Assembly (NCBI GenBank): GCA_030562195.1
Contig: JAUJPP010000007.1
Span: 21,201,769 to 21,265,768, forward strand
Direction of reading: 5' to 3'
DNA length: 64,000 bases
DNA from: Nipponacmea schrenckii
Lineage: Eukaryota > Mollusca > Gastropoda > Lottiidae
Shown: in pieces, positions 47,900 to 60,827 of the stretch
How positions within the stretch are numbered: the stretch's first letter is position 1
How the letters are laid out: each line of letters starts with the position of its first letter
Notes under the pieces: generated by a model
The model's database searches: none
Seen by the model: the letters and a program-made list of their open reading frames with translations, nothing else
Told to the model about the DNA's origin: nothing
Translations under genes and position numbers: made by a program

Positions 47900-48130
47900 A
47901 AAAAATCACACAAAATTTCATTCAAATCCAATGAAAACTGTAGTGTCTATCGTTCACAAGCAAATTTTACCCACTTTTTTACGGACATTTTCATGGTTTG
48001 GACTTACTCTATAAAACAGTTTGGCAATTCTTTGAAATCCCCAAAAACCACCATCCGTCCATCAAACTAGCGACCAACGTCAGCCACAAAAGCATACATT
48101 TTCTCGATACCACTGTCTTTAAAGGGATAA
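47900..48130 (-). repeat. HINE-like element fragment, subfamily B-like
   Basis: Contains TTTCATTCAAATCCAATG, AAAACTGTAGTGTCTATCG and CCATCCGTCCATC, diverged versions of the outer subfamily-B unit and microsatellite. Confidence 0.45.
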
Positions 48131-48525
48131 TAGGTCTAAGGATGACAATAAGAATGAAAATTTTAAAATTGGTTTAAAGAATATTTATTTATTTCATTAA
48201 ACAATATCAATTTCTATATACAGGATTTACAGTAGTCAATACGGAAACAAGCTTGGAGCTTATTCTAATCTGTCTCGACTATAATATATATACAATGGAC
48301 ATATAGATGAATAAATATATAAATACACGAATGAATAAATGAATAATGAATGAATGAATAAATGAATGGATAAATGAAATAGTAAATCAATCAGTGGTAT
48401 GATGGTCGTTCTAAACAAGTTAAAATAAAGATAACAGTCAATGTGTGTGAGGTATATATCACATAATGGGGTCAAAACGTTTGGTTGAAGAAATGAAGTT
48501 ATGTACAGTTTGGAATATATTAACG

Positions 48526-50772
48526 TTAATTTGGAAGGAGAGAGGGAATGCCGTGTAAGAGAGCTGATATAGAATTGTGGTGTTGAGGTAGAAGGTCAAT
48601 AGTTGATGAACGATGAGAAGAAAAGTTTCTACAGAAAAGAAGGAAATGCTCGCTGTCTTCAAATAAGTGGCCACATGAGCAGGATGGATTATCAGAAATG
48701 TGCATTAAGAATTTGTGAGCATTAAGAGATGATTTGGAATGTCGTAATCTGGTGTGGACGATCTGCAGGGAGCGTTCACCAAAGTAAAAATATGAAGGAA
48801 CGTCTGATATTGGGTATAATTTAAATATTTTGTTTTTGAATATACTTAAGGAGGTAGAGTTGCGTACGGAAGATGATAGACTGTTCCAGGATAATACAGA
48901 AGAAGGTAAAAATGATGATTTATAAGATTCTGTCTTACAAGATATGGTACGAAGCTGATCTGAATTTCTAACGGAATATGGATTCAAAATAGACGTTTCT
49001 GGTGGAACCAGAATACTCAGATATTGAGGTGTTGACCTTTTAGCCATCTTGTAAAATAAAACTAATTTATGAAAAGATCTGCGGTCGTGCAAAGTAGTGA
49101 ACCCGGATTCTTTATATAAAACTATATGAGACGTGCCACGTACGAGACCTGTAATTGTGCGTATTGCATCTAAATGTAACTTTTCAAGCTTGTTGGAATC
49201 GAATTGAGAACAGTTTGACCAGAGTACGTCTGCGTAATCAAAAATGGGTAAAATGAATTGTTTGTATAGAGTTTCTAGTGATTTCCTTGAGAGCCTATAT
49301 TTGAGGCTTCGAAGACAGTCAATCATTTTAGAAGATTTCGATACAATATAATTTATATGCGCAGTCCAAAAACAATCTTTATTAAAAATAACTCCCAAGT
49401 GTTTGTGAGAATCAGAATCAGTTAAAATAGTTCCATTAAAATTAAGGGCAAAAACAGAAGGGGTTATCTTTCTCGAAAAAGTTATACATGTTGTTTTGTC
49501 GGGATTAAAAGTCACTTTCCATTTTCTTGACCAATCAAAAATAGTTTGAATATCTTCATTAAGCATTTGACAACACCTCGCTTTATCTTCAATACTAAGA
49601 TAAAGCGAGGTGTCATCAGCGAAAAGGCGTATATTAGAATTTATATGTTCTGTAATATCATTTATAAAAACCAGAAAAAGAAGCGGCCCAAGCACAGAGC
49701 CTTGGGGAACACCGGCGTTCAATTGCTTACTATTTGACCTTACGCCATTTAAAACTACTGATTGATTTCTCTCTGTAAGATAATTCTCTAAAAGAGCTAA
49801 AAGTTTACCACGTATTCCTACTGAGTTAAGTTTGTGTGACAGGGCCTTTAGCCAAATTTTATCAAAAGCACGACTTATATCAAAGAAAACCATTTTCGTT
49901 TCTATGCCATTGTCTAGGTTTCTTAATACGTCATCATAAATAGATATTAACTGGTAAGTAGTTGAGTCTTTTGGAATGAACCCAGATTGGTATTTAGTTA
50001 GAATATTATTATGTGTAAGGAAACTAAAAATGCGTTTATAAATAAGTTTCTCAAAAGCTTTTCCAATACAACTTATTAAGGAAATCGGACGATAATTAGA
50101 ACACATAGTGGGATCATCTTTCTTATGTAGAGGTGTGACATTGGCGTTCTTCCAAATATCTGGGAATACCCCATATTCTTCACAGAGATTGAAAAGTTTT
50201 GACAAGGGATTTGATAATGTTTTAGAACAAAATTTTAAAATTTTATTGTTGATAAAATCAGGACCAGTAGCCTTATTAGAATTAAGGTTATTTAAAATAT
50301 TTTCGACGTCAAAAGGAGTATAAATATATTGATCTATCTTTTTGTCACAATAAATAAGGGGAGGTAACTCGTCGTCATCATCATCTACATGGGCTTGATT
50401 AGTGAAAAAGGTGTTAAAAATATCCGCTTTGTCATGATCAGAATCAATAATCGTGTTATTATAAATTAGAGGGAATGATTCCTTATAAGTATTGCCTTTT
50501 TTAGACAGCACATTTTTTAAAAGTTTCCACCAATTTCTGTCGCTAAAATTTTCCGAATTAATTGAATTGTCAAGGTTAATATAGAACTCCCTTTTAACTC
50601 GTCTAATTTCAGATATTACAAAGTTTCTTTGTTTTCGAAATTGTTGCCAATATATAGGTGAATTGGATGATTTTGCCTTTTTGTGAGTTTTATTTCGTTT
50701 ACGAATGAGTCTGCGAAGGTATCCATTCATCCATTCCGTATCACGCGGTCTTATCAAAACTGTTTTATACAT
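48526..50772 (-). pseudogene. LINE ORF2, reverse transcriptase and C-terminal part
   Basis: 748 open codons. RT blocks in order: NYRPISLISCIGKAFEKL, KYQSGFIPKDST, FFDISRAFDKIW, AGVPQGSVLGPLLFLVF, RLFADDTSLYLS, KTTCITFSR and HKHLGVIF (palm and thumb), then the C-terminal SCSCGHLFEDSEHFLLFC Cys/His stretch. FADD is intact. The N-terminal endonuclease lies upstream in another frame, so the ORF2 as a whole is broken by a frameshift near 50772. Without that break the RT would look functional. Confidence 0.85.
49573..49613. repeat. 17-bp-arm hairpin inside the RT catalytic region
   Basis: Arms 49573-49589 and 49597-49613 (ACACCTCGCTTTATCTT and complement) with a 7-base loop, encoding part of DDTSLYLSIEDKARCC on the minus strand. 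Perfect pairing across conserved codons is unexpected by chance. Confidence 0.85.
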
Positions 50773-51793
50773 ACAGATTTATTCCTTCTAATATTTTATT
50801 GGTAACTGTTTGTGCGCAAAAGTTTATATCAGAAGATTCTAGAGTATCTTTCCAATTAACATTAAAGTAAAAATCATTTAATTCAGTGGGGTTAAAATAG
50901 TTGTAGTTCCAAATTTTTCTGTAAACGGGTATCTAATTAATTTATAAAACTTCACTTTAATTAAAATGGGGTTGTGGTCACTTATGGTGCACGGTAGAGT
51001 GTCATTGCTTTCGATAAAATCAGGACAACTGACTATAGCAACGTCTAATAAAGAGCTAGAGGTATCAGTAGTTCTAGTTGGTGTATTTATAATTTGAGTT
51101 AAATTAAAGCGAGATATAATATAATGTAAGGGACTATTATTTTCAGATAAAAAGTTAACATTAAAATCTCCAACTATTACTATGTTTTTATTTAATTCAA
51201 TGGCCGATTCAATGCCTTCCTCAATAAGATTCCAGTATGTACGCTTGCTCGAAGGAGGTCTGTAAAATACACCTACTAAATAATGTTGATTATTTTGAAT
51301 TAATTCAGCCCATACTGCTTCTAATCCTGGGACTTGTAATTCTGGTTTAGGTTTAAAAAAATACTATTTCGAATGTATAACCCCCCCCCCCCCCCCCAAT
51401 TCCAATGTCTCTATGACAAAATATTGGAGAATGAAAACCAGGAATACTAAGATTATCGATATCAGAATTCGAGGAAAGCCAAGTTTCTGAAAAGGCTAAA
51501 ACATCAATATCTGAGAATTCTGCTGTTACAAGATCTAATTTAGGACAGAGGGAACGGACATTCAGATGTAGTATACTAATAGATTTTGGCCCAGGATTGG
51601 GGTGGATATCACCAGAACGAAGAAGGGATTGTTTGCCTAAATGGTTTTGATATGAAAATAGAAAATACTTGGGCAAATTACAGGACAATTGGTGAATATG
51701 ATTAAAGTGAATAGGACAATGACCTGCTAGCTTACAATAACAAACCTGAGGGGATGTGTGATATATACTCATCACAATGATGTTAAGAACCAT
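50773..51793 (-). pseudogene. LINE ORF2, AP-endonuclease part, frameshifted
   Basis: Frame 1 (51793-51353) gives GDIHPNPGP, ILHLNVRSLCPKLD and ALFSETWL-type blocks (LAFSETWLSSNSD), then runs into a 17-C tract (51381-51397) that puts the rest out of frame. The continuing frame gives VGVFYRPPSS, IVIVGDFNVN, IINTPTRTT and CTISDHNPI, the remaining endonuclease motifs. The tract is the likely cause of the break. Confidence 0.8.
51381..51397. repeat. 17-base C homopolymer
   Basis: Poly-C at the frame break of the endonuclease. Length may be unreliable in sequencing and is a likely indel hotspot. Confidence 0.9.
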
Positions 51794-52295
51794 TGATAAA
51801 ACATAAAACTACCATCATACCAGTGATCAGCTTAAAAATACTAACTGAAAAAGAAAGAATGATAATGAGAACAAATATGAAAATTAAACAAAAATCAAAA
51901 TTGTTGGACAATGAACGTATATACAAGAAAGACAAAGAAGAAAGATAAACAAAAAATAAATTAATATTTAAAACAAAAGATAACATAGATGATGAACATA
52001 AACACATAGAATGGGTAGGATTAGTGAATATGATGGGTAAATCAAATTTTCATCAAGAATAACATATTTACATAATTAAATTGAAGTAGGCTAGGTGATG
52101 CATATTGAAGAGGATGGGAGCAATATAGTCAATTTATGCTGGCTCAGGTATTCCTATAAGTGTTGGCATAGTAAAACAATAACCTCAAAATATAGGGGAT
52201 TTTTTTAGTGAAACGATTTAACATTGGTTGACAGTTAAGATAAAACTATCTTGGATATCTGGTAGAAAATGTTTACCACTAAAGTTTTAAGTAAA

Positions 52296-53297
52296 TTATT
52301 TCTGACTAGAAGGGATCAACTTTTTGGGAATTGTCAGAATAAGTTTTAAATCGTTTTGAAGTTTAGCCACGTCACTCTTTGTTTTAAGAAGTCTAACTTC
52401 CTCATGACCACTTTGATTAGGTTTCAGTTTAACAAATATTATTCCATCCATGGTCCATGTACTCTGGATCTTTCTCTCTTTAAATAGCTTCCTTACTTCA
52501 GCCTCTAATTTAGCTCTTATAGCAGTAAGGTCATCATTTATAAATATTGGTGACTTATTAAAACATACATTGGATGAGAATGAGGGATGGGCCTTAATAT
52601 TTTTCAATTTATACCTATTTTTAATAAAGTTTCTTTTTGTTGAGTAGCCTTTAAACCTGACTATAATTGGTCTACATTTGCCTACATACTTTTCTGGATC
52701 CCCAACCCTGTGACTTCTATTGATATCATCAACAGTGATTGGCACACCTATAGCTTCACCAACTTTAGCGACCAATTCATCAGTGTTCTCTAACCCCAGT
52801 TCAGTGACACCATTGATCCTACATGCCTCCCTTCTACTATATTGCTCAGACTCATCCAGTTTGTCACACATTGATTGAATTACAGTGTCTTTTTTCCTAA
52901 GTTCGTTTTCCAGAAACGTTATTTTATTCATGACACTTTTTATAAGTCTGTCAGTACATTCTCTTATGTCATTTTGGATTTGAATTTTCAATTGAGGAAG
53001 TAATAAAGCCCCAACTCTATTGGCTAATAAACAAATATCACCTTCAGACATTTTTAACTCTGGACTACCATCATTTTCAAGAACATCTGAACCTCCATCA
53101 TCACCGTCGGTTGGTACTGATCCACTAACACCAGACAATTGCGATTCCATTTCGTCAATCACCACTTCAAATGGATCTATGTTTTCACAAATTTTCTTTC
53201 TCTCGGGTAATCCAGATTCAGAGTATAATCGTCTTTTAACTTTTCCAACAAAGTCATTCATTCTTAGGTATGCTGTTAGTAGCAAAATTTTATTCAA
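52296..53297 (-). CDS. LINE ORF1 protein (coiled coil and RNA-binding domain), intact
   Basis: 333 codons; the second Met (53261) may be the true start, giving 321 aa. Acidic, Ser/Gly-rich N-terminus; a coiled-coil-like stretch (about residues 105-165, NDIRECTDRLIKSVMNKITF and KKDTVIQSMCDKLDESEQYS); then an RRM-like region (EQYSRREACRINGV, INRSHRVGDP, RPIIVRFKGYSTKRNFIKNR) and a C-terminal domain (IFINDDLTAIRAKL, WTMDGIIFVK), the layout of L1-ORF1p-like chaperones used by many LINEs. It would bind element RNA as a trimer. No internal stop. Confidence 0.85.
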   Translation of the reverse strand: MNKILLLTAYLRMNDFVGKVKRRLYSESGLPERKKICENIDPFEVVIDEMESQLSGVSGSVPTDGDDGGSDVLENDGSPELKMSEGDICLLANRVGALLLPQLKIQIQNDIRECTDRLIKSVMNKITFLENELRKKDTVIQSMCDKLDESEQYSRREACRINGVTELGLENTDELVAKVGEAIGVPITVDDINRSHRVGDPEKYVGKCRPIIVRFKGYSTKRNFIKNRYKLKNIKAHPSFSSNVCFNKSPIFINDDLTAIRAKLEAEVRKLFKERKIQSTWTMDGIIFVKLKPNQSGHEEVRLLKTKSDVAKLQNDLKLILTIPKKLIPSSQK

Positions 53298-53560
53298 TCA
53301 ATCCAAAATAGCAAAGCACCGTGGACATCAGAAAAAAACAAAAATGGCGATCAATGTTTACATTAGCAACCCAGCTTCAGTTTGTTGTTGTAAACTCCCA
53401 AACTCGTAAAACAACGATTTATCAACACAACTGCGCTTACAACATCACCATCACTTCATACACTTATATCAACACATTTTCTAGACAATTGTCAATATTA
53501 AACCCAAATTTTTAACTATTTGGTTCAGAGCGAAATAAACACGTCCGCCATTATCTAAGG

Positions 53561-54081
53561 GGAGATCTTAATTTTAAAATTGGTCAGTAAGAGCTCTATT
53601 CATCAGTAAATATACATAAATAACATAAAAAATGTCCAAAAAACACTTAGTTATTATCAATTGATGCATTTGATTATTGAAAAATACTTAATAAATTGAT
53701 TAAGCGTTTTTTCAAACTGGCTTAGTTTTATGAGCTTTCAAGATTTTAAGAGATTACGTTACTTGTCATCAACTTTTGCATAAGCTCTCATTTCATCCAA
53801 AACATACCTTTTCTGGAATAATTAGTTTTACGATTTCATCGAATTTGCACAAGGTCTTCTGATTTCAACCAAGCCGGGTCGATTGTTTTCTTAAAACTGA
53901 AAGAGCGTGGGTACTCTAAACGATTTTTATGAAACATAAAAAATTCCAATTCAGCACAAATAGCAGATAAAAATAGATGCAGATGCAAAAAACATGGCCC
54001 TTTATGCCTGAAACTCATTATTTTTAAAGTAACTCTACGATTAAAAGATACCAGATCCAAGAGCTCCTAAAATATGAAAAC
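53561..54081. other. Non-coding stretch
   Basis: AT-rich sequence between the LINE 5' end and the Penelope-like relic. The boundary of the LINE is estimated; I see no gene. Confidence 0.35.
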
Positions 54082-54590
54082 TCGAATGTAATATACTTAA
54101 TTTCATCCAAAAAATGTCCCAAACAATATGTGGGAGAAACAAAGAACAAATTACGCACTCGTAACTAATGCTCACAGATCAGATATTAATTTTAAAAAGA
54201 CTAGCCTGTTTCTAACCATTTCAATCTTGACAACCATTCACTTGACGATCTCACCCTAACCCCAATTGAGCGCATAGAAATCGACTTAACCTAAGATGAA
54301 ACTACCAAATTCCGTAAATCTAGGAAAGCCCATTGGATTTAGACATTAAATACAGCAAGACCTACAGGACTTAATGTTCACCATAGTGTGGGCAGAGCAC
54401 CCATTGTAGTCCCCTTCAATACAACTAGTAATAAAGCAAGCAAGATAGTTCATGACCATTATAAGAGTCTTCAAGAGAAATCCCCACACGTCTATAAGCA
54501 GAAAATTATAGTTGCATATTCCAAAAATCAAAACTTAAATGCCAAACTTGTTCATAGCAACCTGAAAACAATCTATACTTAACGTACTAT
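54082..54590 (+). pseudogene. Penelope-like element relic: GIY-YIG endonuclease followed by RT linker
   Basis: From 54082: NVIYLISSKKCPKQYVGETK (the degenerate GIY and YIG pair of Penelope endonucleases, with a Cys and YVGET), then after a break PVSNHFNLDNHSLDDLTLTP and IERIEI, and WI-TLNTARPTGLN, the C-terminal end of the endonuclease. The frame from 54388 then gives APIVVPFNTTSNKASKIV and QNLNAKLVHSNLK, which resembles the linker that normally stands before the endonuclease. This reversed order suits a junction of two tandem copies. Several stops and frameshifts. Confidence 0.65.
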
Positions 54591-54599
54591 ACTTCTCGC

Positions 54600-56330
54600 A
54601 CATTGGGCGTGTTATAAGTTTTTTTCTAATTTCAGATCAGAACAGAACAGAAGAAAACCATCCAACAGATCCAGATCCCCATTTCTCAATAAAATATTTG
54701 TTCCGCCCAAGGCCGAAATTGAATTAAAATTAAAATTAGAAAAATCTTTCATCATTTACCAATAATTCTTGTCAACCTCTCAGACAAATTGACTACCATT
54801 ATAAATATGGACGTATTACGATGGCCATCGCTATTTTTAACATTCTAAGAACAAAGTTCATCATCTATTTCTCTTTAAACTTTCTTCTTCAATACAGTTT
54901 GTTTCATTTTTCAAATATCAAACCCAGCACATACAGTGTTTATTCTGATTGCATCAAAATTCGAACAAACAATTAAAAGTTCAGAATTTCAAACTAGCAG
55001 AATCTGAACTGAACTATCTGAGCACAAATCACTACCATCCAATCCTTGTCCACTACAGTGAGCATTATCTGAACACTTTTCACCCACACTATTGTTACAA
55101 CATATTCAAATCTTTACCTAAGCAGTACAGAGTTTAAACCGCCATTAAGGATATCAACAAGAAATAAGTTATATGGAGATGTAGGTAAGTATTATTCAGT
55201 AAAGGGTCGTTTTGTTTAAAATGTACTCTAAAATCATTCTTTATGTAAAATATGAACCCCGAAAACCGATCCATTAATTTTTAAACGCTTAAACTAATTT
55301 AAGATTTTATTATTAATAAATCATATAAAAGATTTTCAAGTGTAACCTTTGTTCAATTATTTACTGGCCCTTTTAAGTTTTAAAAACGTCGATAATTGGA
55401 TAATTCTAGCAAAAAATTGAGAAAAGAATTAGAATACACAGAAAAATGAACAACATACATCAATTAATTAGGAATTGTAAGTGTTCTTTTATTTTAATTT
55501 AATAAGGAATTTACTAATGGGATTAAAATATCCTTTTTCTGTTGCTTTTTTTGAAAAGAAATATAATCTAATTTTTTTAAGGGAAATTTAAGCTTATTGC
55601 CGACATACATCAAAATTTGGATAGTATATTTTTATATCCAATTTCAGATGGAAACGACGTCATCTACATTAGTACCAACCAAATGTTTTTAGCCAAGATC
55701 TTTTGAAAGTAAAATTTATCAACTGACAAAACAGAATTCCAGGTAAGAAGTGATATTCTTTAATTTTTAAATAATAACACAATATACATATTCCAATACC
55801 AATAAATTGATATGATACTGAATTTTTCAGTATTATCAATCATTGATAAAACATTGTACACTCACATCAGTATTGAAAAATTTGCACTAAAAAATCATTA
55901 TACAATATGTTTTAAAATGCATGTCCATGTGTCAGTACTTCATGGAGTTGTCTCTGTGTCAGTTTTAGACCTCAAATACTAGTACCTAAAGCACAATTTC
56001 TACATACAGGCAGACAGGAATGTATTTGTGGTACTACTACTTGCTAAAGTGACCCTTACAATATTGTTACAAGCATGCTCCATTAAATTTCAGCCAGAAT
56101 TCGTAAATTTCAAATAACTTTCATACAGAACTTATAAACAAAAAATAAGGTATATTTTGATACGTCCACATTTTCCTTCTAAGAGCTTATAATTTTCTTA
56201 AGAAGAACGTTTGTAGCTTCAATGATTGTTATTATAATTCATTTCCTACGTAACTTACAATTTTATTCTGTTATACATTAACAGGTCGCGTATTTTAATA
56301 ACTTAACGTGCTTAAAGATTATTTCATGTG
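54600..56330. other. Non-coding AT-rich stretch
   Basis: Some plus-strand fragments before ~55140 could be further Penelope decay, but no motif is certain. Nothing else recognised. Confidence 0.35.
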
Positions 56331-56338
56331 GCTTGTAC

Positions 56339-59293
56339 CAACTGATAATGTCCAAACCGACGCATAATGTCCAAACATCTTTATCAACGCATAATATCCT
56401 AACTTCCATCACATTTTTGTCCAAAACAACTCATAATGTCCAAATCGACGCATAATGTCCAAAATTTTGCTAACGCATATTTTCCGAACGTTTTGACGCA
56501 TAATGTCCAAACATTTTTTTAACGCATAATGTCCAACCATTTTGACGCATAATGTCCAAACCTTTTGACGCATGCCAATAATGTCCATACTTATGTCCAA
56601 GGCTGATTTCATTGTTTCACCCTTGTTCCACGAATTTTTCCTTCCTATGAAGGTTGGAATTTTATTGGGGGACCCCATTCGTGAAATAATGCATGTTTGG
56701 TCTTTCAGCCCAGGTGTGGTTTAGTTTCTTGGATCCATTTGATTAAGCATCACTAAAACCGCGCTAGAATCTATAAAAATGGGATAAAGACGTACTTTCA
56801 AATCACTCTTTATTGACTATCAGACTCATTTTAATCAAAGGACCTAGATGAGAACGTACAGACATTTTTCAAAAGTATACTGCCTAGAGAAATCCGTAAA
56901 TATATTAGATGATAAATATCCGAAGTAGCACCAGAGTTCAGTGAACACATGTCTCGCCCGGCGTGTGTATTTTGAGTTATGTATATACTGTACCTACACA
57001 CCAAATTTGATCGCAAAATTCATTACAGTTACTGAGAAATGCACTTGATATGATAAGGTGTACCCCCTATACACTACCCTCACATCAAATCTGATGAAAA
57101 AACTCCTTCTGGTTACTGAGATAGTCACCCATGTTGTCGCCGCTGTCGCCAGAAAAGCAATACCACGTTGCGGTCGAGACAAAAATATTTAATTAGGCAA
57201 TCAGTCTAATGATTGAAACGGGAAGAAATTAATTTGGAAATTGACCTGTCCCTTTAACTGTGAAGATAAATTTCATTTATTTGAAAGATACCCTCTTTTC
57301 TAAACATATTTCTACATACCATATGCTCAGTTTGCGTGAAAAGTAGACATTAATATTTTACTGATCTCCTACTTCAACTTATGAACTGGATGATGAACTC
57401 ATATTAAAATCTGCCAAGTATAATCCTCTTTATTTAAAGAAAGAAAGTCACTTCTAAATGTTATGTAATTTATTTATGAAGTTATTCCTGTTACATTTCT
57501 CCTGATATGAACCTCTTCTGGAGCCATATTCACGAAGCCCTCCAATATGGATTAGATTTCAGAAAATCTTACATAAATCTTTAAATGAGAAACAGCTCAA
57601 GTTTACCTACAGCTAAAGTTTTTATTAGCGGAATTTCAAGTTAAAAATCAACTTATTCCAACTTTTGGCCCGTATGCACCAATTGAAATTAGGCCTACCT
57701 GAATAACATTAACTTTTAATTTAATTCTATATTTTGTATACACCACATAAAATTGCCTTAAACGTATTTAAAAATTGGCTAATTTAGTGCTAAACTGAAA
57801 GTTGTTCGACACCATTTTAATTCTATTCGTAAATCAAAATAAAAATTCCCTTTGTTACTCTTTCATGTTTCAAAATGTAAGGTTATTTCGACGATTTAGA
57901 TAAACTTGATGAAATCAACCGTGTTATTCTCATCAGTAGACATGTCAGGGATCGCCTGGACCCCTTCACATGGTTTTCAGAGGAGGAATTTAAAGCATGG
58001 TTTATACTGAATAAGCCATCACTTATAGTTTGCAAAACATACTGGAAACACCAACTGAAAGGAATGCTGTATTGCCCCGTTTACTGCAAGTGTGTAGATG
58101 TTTGAGACTGAGACTCGGGTGGTTCATTTCAGTGTATAGCTGGAGATCTTATATATACATGTGCATCAATCAACCAAAAGCAGGTGTTTTGAGCGTTTTG
58201 TAAATGGATTAATTACGTTTAGAACAACAAAAATTCGAAAAATAGAAAGAATTAAAGACATCTTTTGATCTTACTCTTGTTGATAATTGTCTTAAACTCT
58301 GTAAGACACCAGATGAGAGTCTCTAAGAGTTTCGGACTACAAGAATCCACACTACATACACCAATTATTAGACTCTATTGTCATTTATATTGTGTATAGT
58401 GTGTGGTTCGAATGGAAAATAGAAGTTCAATTACAGTACAAATAAATATTGAGTTAATTGTTAGTTATTGGTGCCTACAAAAATAGACTTAAGCCTATCT
58501 TTAAATATATTAATTAAATCTTTTTGAGGTTTAAATAAATTCTGTTCTTAATTTGATCTTATTTGGTGCATGCAGGTACGCCATTTTGTCTAATCTCAGG
58601 AAGGCAGAAAGTTGCCCCTTTTACGTCATTAGATAGCAAGAGAAAACATGGTGGAGAGAAGCGATCCTCATCTGATGATCGGGGACCAGTGACCAACCAG
58701 CTTCAAGCCCTATTATGATCTCAATCCAAACAAAGGTTTGGACTAAAATGAGTCTGATAGTAAAAAAAGAGTGATTTGAAAGTACGTCATTATCCCATTT
58801 TCATAGATTCTAGCACGGTTCTAGATGATGCTTAATCAAATGGATACAAGAAACTAAACCACACCTGGGCTGAAAGACCAAACATGCATGATTTCACGAA
58901 TGGGGTCTCCCAATAAAATTCCAACCTTCTATAGGAAGGAACTTCCTGATTTTCAAAATTCGTGGAACAAGGGTTAAACAATGAAATCAGCCTTGGACAT
59001 AAGTATATGTGTCAACAGATATGGACATTATTGGCATGCTTCAAAAAGTTTGGACATTATGCGTCAAAAAGTTTGGACATTGTGCGTCAAAAAGTTTGGA
59101 CATTATGTGTTAAAAAAATGTTTGGACATTATGCGTCAAATAGTTTGGACAATATGCGTTAGCAAAATTTTGGACATTATGCGTCGATTTGGACATAATG
59201 AGTTGTTTTGGACAAAAATGTGATGGAAGTTAGGACATTATGCGTTGATAAAAATGTTTGGACGTTATGCGTCGGTTTGGACATTATCAGTTG
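56339..59293. mobile_element. Foldback element with ~500-bp inverted termini
   Basis: Left terminus 56339-56840 and right terminus 58738-59293 are reverse complements. Both start with CAACTGATAATGTCC, followed by ~10 diverged ~22-bp units of the type TTTGGACATTATGCGTCAAAA, then a unique ~280-bp part (CAGCCCAGGTGTGGTTTAGT, GATTAAGCATCA, CTATCAGACTCATTTT). The ~1.9-kb centre has no frame over 62 codons and no transposase motif. This layout (long inverted ends built of short subterminal repeats) fits a foldback/TIR element, non-autonomous. No target duplication is clear. Confidence 0.8.
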
Positions 59294-60470
59294 TAACATG
59301 GCTTACTGCCTCTTACATCTAAGATATAAGTTAACAAAACTAGTTTCCATAGTCTCAGTCAATACCATAGTTTTATAAGTAAATATCATAGTTTATCAGA
59401 TGAAACCATCGTTTTTTGTTATTTCACGTATACTTTTCGTATAAAAGTTTTCAATTTAGCTCATAAATAATGGTTTCTAGAAATTAGAAATGAGTAACCC
59501 AACTTGTTGCTAAATGCCGGTGAATTCTTACAGTTTGGTTCTGGAAAATAAATTAAAATTAATAACTTTTTGTGTTTTTGAAATATTGGCTTTGTATATG
59601 TCTCATTTCTGTGTAAAACATTGAAGGGCGTTCTTTTTATGTTGTAAGCTGAATTATTTCTTTGGCTTAAATTTATGAAAACTTCACATCAAAATCTAAC
59701 CAAATGTGTCCCTGAACATATTTAAAAGTTGTAACTTAAAAAATCCAATAGTTAATTTAATCAAATTTACGTAAACATCTTAGATCTATATTTTTTTTTG
59801 TTAGGCGTAAGAAATCCACTAAACAGATTTAAGCGAAATAAACGTGTAATTAAAAATTAGTACGTTCCAATTATCATTAACCCTTTTAAAACAAATTAAT
59901 TTTAATCAAGTAGATACAATTTAGTAGTATGTTCATGAAATATATTACCCCTTTTAATATAGCTTGTACTTACTGCATGTTTTTTGCATTCTGTTGTCCC
60001 TGTGATAGAATGGAATGAAAAGAATGAGGATAGTTTATATTTTACAGTAGTAGATAATTTAGTTTTTCCTTTGATTTCCAATATATAACAAAAGGTTTTT
60101 ATTTTGTCTTGAAGAATTTCAATTTATTTCAGGTTGAAAAAGAGATTTTATGTTATTGAGCTGACTATATCTAAGAATTATACCTTTAGAACTGAATAGG
60201 TTTACATGTAGTTGACGTTTAGCTTCAGGAGAAAGTATTGCACTATCCTAATTTAATCACAATTAAAAAAACAAAAAACTAATAAGCATCATTGCTTATA
60301 AACAAACTTTTGAAAATAAATGTAAATATACCTTCGTTCATTGATCACGAAGGGAAGAAAGTAGATTCTGGTTGAGATTTAACCAGGCAGATGTGTGGAC
60401 TATATGTCTTAGTCTACGATATCTAGGACAGTCTATAAGGATAATAACAAGCTACGGATCTTGGTATCTA
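59294..60470. other. Non-coding AT-rich stretch
   Basis: No coding exon, RNA gene or repeat recognised. Confidence 0.4.
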
Positions 60471-60827
60471 GAGATGGTCAATAAGACCGGCTGGCCTTGA
60501 TCTTTGAAATAAGCAATATCGTCTATGGTTCTACTACAAAGGACTCGGTCCTAAAAGCTGTTCATCACCCTAAAAGTTCTGCCTTTAACGCAGTCCTGAA
60601 AGCTGAGCTACTTCAAATCCTAGTTGACCCCATCTAATCCCTCTGTATTCGTGTTTGAAATGAAAAATATGATCACCAAGTTGTTATTAGAAGTTCTTTT
60701 CTAAATTTACAGAATGAAATAGACAGGACTGGCAATTTGGTTTATATCATCTTGAATGTCTTCCCTTCATTTGGTTACATATTATCATTCAAAAATGCTG
60801 TTACTGTATTAAAAAGGGTTTTGTGCA

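Larger units (their letters stand above)
48300..53560 (-). mobile_element. CR1/Jockey-like LINE, nearly full length
   Basis: Minus-strand order: 5' UTR (to ~53560), intact ORF1 (53297-52296), spacer, ORF2 endonuclease (51793-50773, frameshifted at a poly-C tract and again at ~50772), ORF2 RT to the end (50772-48526), 3' UTR and an ATTC/ATTT-type microsatellite tail (about 48300-48385). RT without RNase H, GDIHPNPGP at the ORF2 start and a short tandem tail rather than poly-A fit CR1/Jockey-group LINEs. Because ORF1 and the RT are open, the insertion is young. Confidence 0.85.

Noticed and set aside
48300..48385. (TGAA/TAAA)n stretch as an independent microsatellite
   Set aside because: Best explained as the 3' tail of the CR1/Jockey-like LINE.
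56409..59223. Short frames with repeated Gly-His-Tyr-rich peptide (MRQKVWTLCVK...)
   Set aside because: Translation of the 22-bp subterminal repeats of the foldback element, not a protein.
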